From NCBI RefSeq assembly GCF_001669775.1, contig NZ_LXWK01000011.1:1454031-1518030 (forward strand): a DNA stretch of 64,000 nucleotides, given 5' to 3'. The translations under genes and the position numbers were made by a program. Source of the DNA: Rheinheimera sp. SA_1. Its GTDB lineage: Bacteria > Pseudomonadota > Gammaproteobacteria > Enterobacterales > Alteromonadaceae. This document shows positions 59,858 through 64,000 of the stretch, piece after piece. The notes under the pieces were generated by a model, which saw only the letters and a list, made by a program, of their open reading frames with translations, did no database searches and was not told the origin of the DNA. Each line of letters begins with the position of its first letter. The first letter of the stretch is position 1.

Positions 59858-61870
59858 TTACGAACCAATCACACCACCGTCATTTTTCGTGACAATCACT
59901 GTCGCCGAACGTGGCCGACTGGTGCTGTCATTCGCTGGCCAGGTACTGGTTAACTTGGTGACTGTTGAACGATCGCCCGGATGCTGGATATTGACGAACA
60001 TCGTTTTCATATCCGGCGTCCAGCTAATACCCGTCACTTCACAATCAATAGGCCCGACCAAAAACCGTTTTAATTTGCGGGTTTTAGCATCAGCGACCAC
60101 CATTTGGTTGTTGCCGTAAGGTCCTGAGCCTTGTTGAGTGCCGCTCATATCGGTCTGGATCCACAACAAACCATTTTTATCAAACGCCAAACCATCTGGG
60201 CTTGCCAGGTGGTTGTCGGCGGTTAACTTTAAATCCGTGCCAGGCGTTGCTGTACCAACGTCACCGGCCAGCATAAAAATATCCCAGTCAAAGGCTGCGG
60301 CGGCAGAACGTTCACGCCAGCGGATAATGTGACCGGTAGCGTTGTTAGCTCTTGGGTTCGCGGCATCAAGCTGCGCTGCAGTACGGGCAGTATTATTGGT
60401 TAGCGTGAAATACACTTCGCCGCTTTGCGGGTGTACAGCGCCCCACTCCGGACGGTCCATTTTGGTAGCGCCAGCAACATCTGCGGCCAGACGGGTATTA
60501 ATCAGCACATCGGCCTGACTGCTGAATTCAACATTGGCTGCCAGGGCTTTAGCACGGAAGGTTTCAGAGTTGTAATCCAGTGCCAACCATTCGCCGCTGC
60601 CATCGGCATTAAACTTCGCCACATACAAAGTACCGTCATTCAGTAAATGGCCGCCGGCCGTGGCTTTATAATATGGTGCTTTTGACACATATTTGTAAAT
60701 GTATTCAAAGGTTGAATCATCACCGGAATAAAACACCACCGGCTGACCTTCGACCACGGGTGCAAATACCACACCTTCGTGACCAAAACGGCCTAAGGCG
60801 GTGCGTTTTTGTGGCACGCTGTCCGGATTAAAGGGGTCAATTTCGACAATCCAGCCAAAGGTGTTTGGCTCGTTGCGATAATCACGATCGGCATCGGTTG
60901 CAATGCTCGAAGCGTTAAAACGTTGGTACTGATCAGCACCAGAATCTGCAGTTTCCCAGCCGTAACGACTGGTTTTGGTCGCGACACCGTAACGTTTATG
61001 TTCACGTGGCTGCGCCGCATCAGTGTTGGCAAAATAACCGGCCCAGTTTTCTTCGGCCGTCAGGTAAGTGCCCCAAGGGGTGTAGCCATTGCCGCAGTTA
61101 TTCAAGGTGCCACGGGTGCGGGTGCCGTCGGTGCTGTATTTAGTAACCATTTTGGCGTGACCGCGGGCTGGGCCGCTAATATCCATTGGTGTAGCGCCAG
61201 TGATCCGACGGTTTAACGGACTTCCCTGCACCAGTTGAAATTGACCGTTGGCATCTTTTTTAACATGCGCGACTGTTACACCATGCACTGCAATTTCTTT
61301 ACGCACTTCGTCAGCTGGGCGGGGTAAGCCAGTCGGGCCATTCTGGTGCAAAGTAGCAGGTTCACAATACTCGTGGTTAAACACCAATAGACCTTCATTG
61401 CTGTTGTTACCTGTAGTACGGGCATCTAATGGAAAAAAGTGCATACCGTCATGATGCGCACCAACTTGTTGTTCCATCTCAGCGCCAGTATTAGTACCAC
61501 CTTCACGATACGCTGGGTAATTGCCGGTTAATGGTGTACCCATCGGCAAAAAAGTGCGTGCGGTGTAGCCATCTGGCACTGTGATAGTATCAAGACGGTT
61601 GGTCGCGATAGCATTAAAGCCCATCAACACCGGCGCTGGTGGTGGCTGCACTGCCGCAGGTAAAGCCACAGGGGCAGGTGAACTGCTGCTGTTACAACCA
61701 ATTAAACTGCCACCAAATACAGTCGCAACTGCAGTGCCCAAGGTGCCTTTTAAAAAACTACGACGCTGCATATTCGCAGCTAAAATGTCGGCAAATTCAG
61801 CATTTGCTGAAAAATTTGTTTGCGGGTCAATGCCGCTATTATCAATTTCAAAACCGGTGTTGTTCTGCAT
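59858..61870 (-). CDS. phoX: Tat-exported PhoX-family alkaline phosphatase
   Basis: A 670-residue calcium/iron-dependent alkaline phosphatase of the PhoX (DUF839) type, releasing phosphate from many phosphoesters in the periplasm. The Tat signal is at residues ~35-60 (QRRSFLKGTLGTAVATVFGG) and is followed by a Cys in LIGCNSS that could be a lipobox. Family motifs include LLVFNHEYCEPATLH, NCGNGYTPWGTYLTAEEN, FGWIVEIDPFNP and SPDGLAFDKNGLLWIQTD. A four-site Pho-box array at 61951-61993 lies about 80-120 bases upstream of the ATG, strong support for PhoB control. Confidence 0.93.
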   Translation of the reverse strand: MQNNTGFEIDNSGIDPQTNFSANAEFADILAANMQRRSFLKGTLGTAVATVFGGSLIGCNSSSSPAPVALPAAVQPPPAPVLMGFNAIATNRLDTITVPDGYTARTFLPMGTPLTGNYPAYREGGTNTGAEMEQQVGAHHDGMHFFPLDARTTGNNSNEGLLVFNHEYCEPATLHQNGPTGLPRPADEVRKEIAVHGVTVAHVKKDANGQFQLVQGSPLNRRITGATPMDISGPARGHAKMVTKYSTDGTRTRGTLNNCGNGYTPWGTYLTAEENWAGYFANTDAAQPREHKRYGVATKTSRYGWETADSGADQYQRFNASSIATDADRDYRNEPNTFGWIVEIDPFNPDSVPQKRTALGRFGHEGVVFAPVVEGQPVVFYSGDDSTFEYIYKYVSKAPYYKATAGGHLLNDGTLYVAKFNADGSGEWLALDYNSETFRAKALAANVEFSSQADVLINTRLAADVAGATKMDRPEWGAVHPQSGEVYFTLTNNTARTAAQLDAANPRANNATGHIIRWRERSAAAAFDWDIFMLAGDVGTATPGTDLKLTADNHLASPDGLAFDKNGLLWIQTDMSGTQQGSGPYGNNQMVVADAKTRKLKRFLVGPIDCEVTGISWTPDMKTMFVNIQHPGDRSTVTKLTSTWPANDSTSRPRSATVIVTKNDGGVIGS

Positions 61871-61950
61871 GCGAGCTCCAATAGGCTTGGTTTCATTTTA
61901 ATTTTCCCGCCGGTATTACAAACGCTGCAGATGTCAGGTCAGTGATGAAA

Positions 61951-61993
61951 CAATGACAAAATCAGGACAAGTAGCTGACATAATTAAGACAAT
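61951..61993 (-). promoter_or_regulatory. Tandem Pho box upstream of phoX
   Basis: On the minus strand four TGTC half-sites occur (plus-strand GACA starts at 61955, 61966, 61977 and 61988), each exactly 11 bp apart, with the surrounding AT-rich spacers expected for PhoB. Two adjacent 18-bp Pho boxes each agree with the consensus at about 12-13 positions. They point toward phoX. Confidence 0.85.
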
Positions 61994-62101
61994 CAGAACA
62001 TAATATTTTTATAAAGCTGAGATCTGGAACTGTCAGTGGAGTGTTTCATGCTAGGTAACGCCAGCACCGCTCTGGTATAGTAGGGAAAACAACAAGATGG
62101 G

Positions 62102-62590
62102 ATGGCAGACGCGATGATGGAATGGGACATAGTCCGGTTTAACGATCTGGACACTTATACTTTATATGCCTTGTTGCAGTTGCGGGTTGATGTGTTTGTG
62201 GTAGAGCAGAATTGCCCTTATCCGGAACTTGACGACAAAGATTTAAACCCGGAAACCCGACATATCATGCTGAAAAAGGCCGGTAAAATCTTAGCTTATG
62301 CCCGTATTCTGCCACCAGATGTTAGTTTTGCCGGTGCGCCAGGTGTCGGACGTGTTTGTGTCGCGCAAACCGCCCGCCGATTAGGGCTTGGTGAAGTGTT
62401 AGTTGCCAAAGCGATTGCCACCGCCAAAGAAGGTTGGCCGGGGCTTGATATCCATATCTCCGCGCAGTGTTATCTGCAACGCTTTTATGAAAGTATGGGG
62501 TTTGTCTCCGCTAGTGAGCCTTATCTGGAAGATGATATTCCGCATCTGAAAATGATTTTAACGGTGAACCATTTACCAGAGCAGAGTTGA
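62102..62590 (+). CDS. elaA: ElaA-family GNAT acetyltransferase
   Basis: A 162-residue GCN5-related N-acetyltransferase. The ElaA signature is LLQLRVDVFVVEQNCPYPELDDKDLN near residues 22-47, and the acetyl-CoA loop is RVCVAQTARRLGLGEVLVAKA. Substrate unknown. The start may be the ATG at 62102 or the next ATGs at 62114/62117; homologues usually begin close to the 'MEWDIVRFNDL' segment. It is divergent from phoX and converges on the dioxygenase gene. Confidence 0.9.
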   Translation: MADAMMEWDIVRFNDLDTYTLYALLQLRVDVFVVEQNCPYPELDDKDLNPETRHIMLKKAGKILAYARILPPDVSFAGAPGVGRVCVAQTARRLGLGEVLVAKAIATAKEGWPGLDIHISAQCYLQRFYESMGFVSASEPYLEDDIPHLKMILTVNHLPEQS

Positions 62591-62627
62591 ACCAGCCTGC
62601 TTAGACGAAAATCCTGTGTTAGAGGAC

Positions 62628-62653
62628 TTGCCGATCAGCTGGCTGATCGGCAA
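62628..62653. terminator. Bidirectional hairpin between elaA and dioxygenase genes
   Basis: TTGCCGATCAGC and GCTGATCGGCAA are perfect 12-base arms with two central bases, placed between two convergent stops. No long T-run on either strand, so termination efficiency is uncertain. Confidence 0.6.
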
Positions 62654-62660
62654 CCGATGA

Positions 62661-63362
62661 TTAAGCTGGAGCCTGATAAAGTTGTTCGGCGCGATTCAGC
62701 AAAATCCAGCTGGTTAAGATGTATTTATCGTTGGAAACCGGCACACAGCCGCGGTGGGTGTGAGTAAAGTAAGCGGGCGCTATCACCATCCGACCAGTTT
62801 TTGGCGAAATCGCTTTTTTCTGATAATAAAACTCAGTTTGTCCGCCCTCTACCACATCATTTAAGTAGAACATAAACAACAAGCTGCGATGTAACGGTTC
62901 GTTTAACGGCGCCTGCGGATACACTTCACAGTGCCAATAATTGTAATTGCCAAGTCCCGCCTGATATTTCTGCGCCTGAATAGGACCCATCCGGTATAAC
63001 ACCTTCATAAAATCTTCAGTTTTATCAGCGGCTATTTCCGGATAGTTCTCGTGGGTAAGTGCCACCAGCTGCCCGGTTTTCGGGTGCTGAACCGTCAGTG
63101 CCACAGGAGCGATCAGCGCGAAATGATATTTCTTAAAGTATTCAACGGCATAATGCGTAGTAGCAGCCCACACTTGTTGTAATAACGGTAAATATTCCGG
63201 ATATTCGTTCAGATATAAATCTGTACTGATTTTTTTAGTGGTATCAACACCACCACCGGTGCGACCTGCAGTCAGATGTGGGCTGTGGTCAAACACATTG
63301 ATCAGCTGAGCGCATAGATCAGCGCTCAGTGCATTGTCATACACTTCGATAAAATCGGACAT
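62661..63362 (-). CDS. 2-oxoglutarate/Fe(II) dioxygenase (prolyl hydroxylase-like)
   Basis: A 233-residue double-stranded beta-helix oxygenase. Proximal iron ligands appear as HCE in NYWHCEVYP (His-x-Glu rather than the usual His-x-Asp), the distal His is in YFTHTHRG, and a basic residue for 2-oxoglutarate is nearby in DKYILTSW. The N-terminal part (FIEVYDNALSADLCAQLINVFDHS) is typical of the P4H-like family. Substrate unknown. The ATG at 63362 follows AGGG. Confidence 0.87.
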   Translation of the reverse strand: MSDFIEVYDNALSADLCAQLINVFDHSPHLTAGRTGGGVDTTKKISTDLYLNEYPEYLPLLQQVWAATTHYAVEYFKKYHFALIAPVALTVQHPKTGQLVALTHENYPEIAADKTEDFMKVLYRMGPIQAQKYQAGLGNYNYWHCEVYPQAPLNEPLHRSLLFMFYLNDVVEGGQTEFYYQKKAISPKTGRMVIAPAYFTHTHRGCVPVSNDKYILTSWILLNRAEQLYQAPA

Positions 63363-63509
63363 GGTTAACCCTGGAATTGTAACTGGCTGTATGCTCAGCC
63401 GGTGTTTGTTGTGGCACAACAATACTGGATCAGGTCAGCAGATTGAAGCGAAAAAGTTAAATTTAGGAGTGGCGAGCTTCAACGAAGAGATTTTTTCTGC
63501 TTAAAATGC

Positions 63510-63534
63510 AAAAAGCCCGCTCAATGAGCGGGCT
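63510..63534 (-). terminator. rRNA operon terminator 3
   Basis: AGCCCGCTCA and TGAGCGGGCT form a ten-pair stem followed on the minus strand by TTTTTG. It is the last of three similar terminators after the 5S gene. Confidence 0.85.
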
Positions 63535-63542
63535 TGTTGACT

Positions 63543-63664
63543 TATTGGGAGCCTTGATGCCCTTCGCAGAGCTCAGGGCGTTCAGCCGGAGAGCAGCCAA
63601 ATTGTTGGCTTCTCTAATTCCCGTCTTCACTGTACTACTCTCCAAGCAATCCACCGCCAGAATT
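63543..63664 (-). ncRNA. Structured post-5S spacer unit A
   Basis: A 122-base unit on the rRNA strand. It shares GAGAGTAGTACA and AGGCTCCCAATA with the 3' end of the 5S gene, and contains two internal hairpins: AGAG.AGCCAA...TTGGCT..CTCT and GCCCT...AGGGC. Unit B (63711-63833) has the same plan but a different paired stem sequence. The E. coli rrnB T1-T2 spacer contains a comparable 5S-tail-like hairpin block. Confidence 0.6.
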
Positions 63665-63671
63665 CCATAAA

Positions 63672-63699
63672 GCAAAAAGGCCCAGTCGTTAGACTGGGC
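63672..63699 (-). terminator. rRNA operon terminator 2
   Basis: AGGCCCAGTC and GACTGGGCCT pair around TAAC (minus strand), followed by TTTTTGC. It lies between units B and A. Confidence 0.85.
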
Positions 63700-63710
63700 C
63701 TTTCTGGCTT

Positions 63711-63833
63711 TATTGGGAGCCTTCATGCCCTTCGCAGAGCTCGGGATTGTTCCGCCGGAAGAACGCAACATTGGTTGCGTTCTTAAATCCCGACGTCACT
63801 GTACTACTCTACGCGCACTAAACTGCCAGAATC
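63711..63833 (-). ncRNA. Structured post-5S spacer unit B
   Basis: A 123-base unit of the same design as unit A. Its main stem is AAGAACGCAAC/GTTGCGTTCTT, perfectly paired but different in sequence from unit A's, while loop-flanking blocks GAGCTCTGCGAAGGGCAT and AGGCTCCCAATA are conserved. The compensatory difference supports selection on RNA structure. Confidence 0.6.
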
Positions 63834-63842
63834 TAAATACAA

Positions 63843-63868
63843 AAAACCCCGCTCACTGAGCGGGGTTC
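63843..63868 (-). terminator. rRNA operon terminator 1
   Basis: AACCCCGCTCAGTGAGCGGGGTT forms a strong stem followed by TTTTG on the minus strand, 12 bases after the end of the 5S gene. Confidence 0.88.
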
Positions 63869-63880
63869 TTTTGTATTGGG

Positions 63881-63998
63881 AGCCTGGCGGTGTACTACTC
63901 TCGCATGGCATCTGCCACACTACCATCGTCGCAGCTGCGTTTCACTTCTGAGTTCGGAATGGATTCAGGTGGTTCCACAGCGCTATTGCCACCAGGCA
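63881..63998 (-). rRNA. rrf: 5S ribosomal RNA
   Basis: A near-complete 5S rRNA of about 118 bases at the window edge. Read on the minus strand it starts TTTGCCTGGTGGC and contains the conserved blocks CATTCCGAACTCAGAAGTGAAACG and GATGGTAGTGTGG..GCGAGAGTAG, ending CCGCCAGGC, which pairs with the 5' TGCCTGG. Length and sequence are gammaproteobacterial. The 23S gene should lie beyond the right edge, transcribed toward this end. Confidence 0.95.
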
Positions 63999-64000
63999 AA

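Noticed and set aside
63463..63771. 102-codon minus-strand open frame across the post-5S region
   Set aside because: It runs through two intrinsic terminators and the hairpin units of the rRNA operon end. Its repeats in the protein reflect the duplicated RNA units.
63543..63833. Two 5S rRNA pseudogenes
   Set aside because: Only the 3' end blocks match 5S. The interiors have their own conserved hairpins with compensatory changes, so they are structured spacer units rather than decayed 5S copies.

Overview
The window looks like a chromosomal segment of a free-living, polymer-degrading gammaproteobacterium, probably a Rheinheimera/Alteromonadales-type organism. This placement is an inference from TonB-dependent scavenging loci, many cyclic-di-GMP proteins, exported hydrolases, a stand-alone second-type EF-G, ERIC-like repeats and a gammaproteobacterial 5S/terminator arrangement. 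No phage, transposase, CRISPR array or tRNA gene was seen. Genes are dense and mostly in short directional operons.

Layout. 0.07-1.6 kb: minus-strand trio DUF3703 - DoxX - flavin reductase. 1.7-2.3 kb: an isochorismatase-type hydrolase. 2.3-10.8 kb: a six-gene minus-strand catabolic operon (DSD1-like deaminase, RpiR/MurR regulator, N-acyl-D-amino-acid deacylase, RidA, sodium symporter, secreted GH20 hexosaminidase), with an ERIC-like repeat in one spacer. 11-15 kb: an exported methyltransferase, a 50-residue DUF2292 gene, two small stress-type proteins and a Crp/Fnr regulator, with a candidate sRNA and an AT-rich intergenic stretch. 15.7-24.2 kb: a phytate/organophosphate locus (TonB receptor, purple acid phosphatase-like enzyme, beta-propeller phytase), divergent from a degenerate GGDEF protein plus AraC regulator. 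The shared promoter region holds a four-site, 11-bp-phased PhoB-like array. 24-31.8 kb: an EAL-CBS-GGDEF protein, EF-G, an aldo/keto reductase/Old Yellow Enzyme pair and its divergent LysR regulator. 31.9-37.9 kb: SRPBCC, VOC and ABM proteins, a large winged-helix/ATPase/TPR regulator and a PAS-GGDEF cyclase. 38-41 kb: small membrane proteins and a CysT/CysW pair. 41.3-51.9 kb: a probable cyanophycin-use locus (secreted cyanophycinase, atypical isoaspartyl dipeptidase, TonB receptor, LuxR regulator, PepSY protein, FG-GAP protein). 52-63.4 kb: a YlqF-type GTPase, periplasmic amidohydrolase, TrmH-type methyltransferase, CysM, EamA transporter, lipase-like hydrolase, Tat-exported PhoX with a textbook four-site Pho-box array, ElaA and a 2OG-Fe(II) dioxygenase. 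63.4-64 kb: the 3' end of an rRNA operon, with 5S rRNA and three successive terminators separated by two covarying hairpin units.

Functionally the window is dominated by nutrient scavenging: phosphate from phytate and phosphoesters (phytase, PAP, PhoX, Pho-box arrays), nitrogen and carbon from cyanophycin-type polypeptide, and D-amino-acid derivatives. Repeats include three full ERIC-like elements and one mini copy. Two near-identical 'GGGGTCAGAGTCAATT' palindromes each fill a gap between convergent genes.
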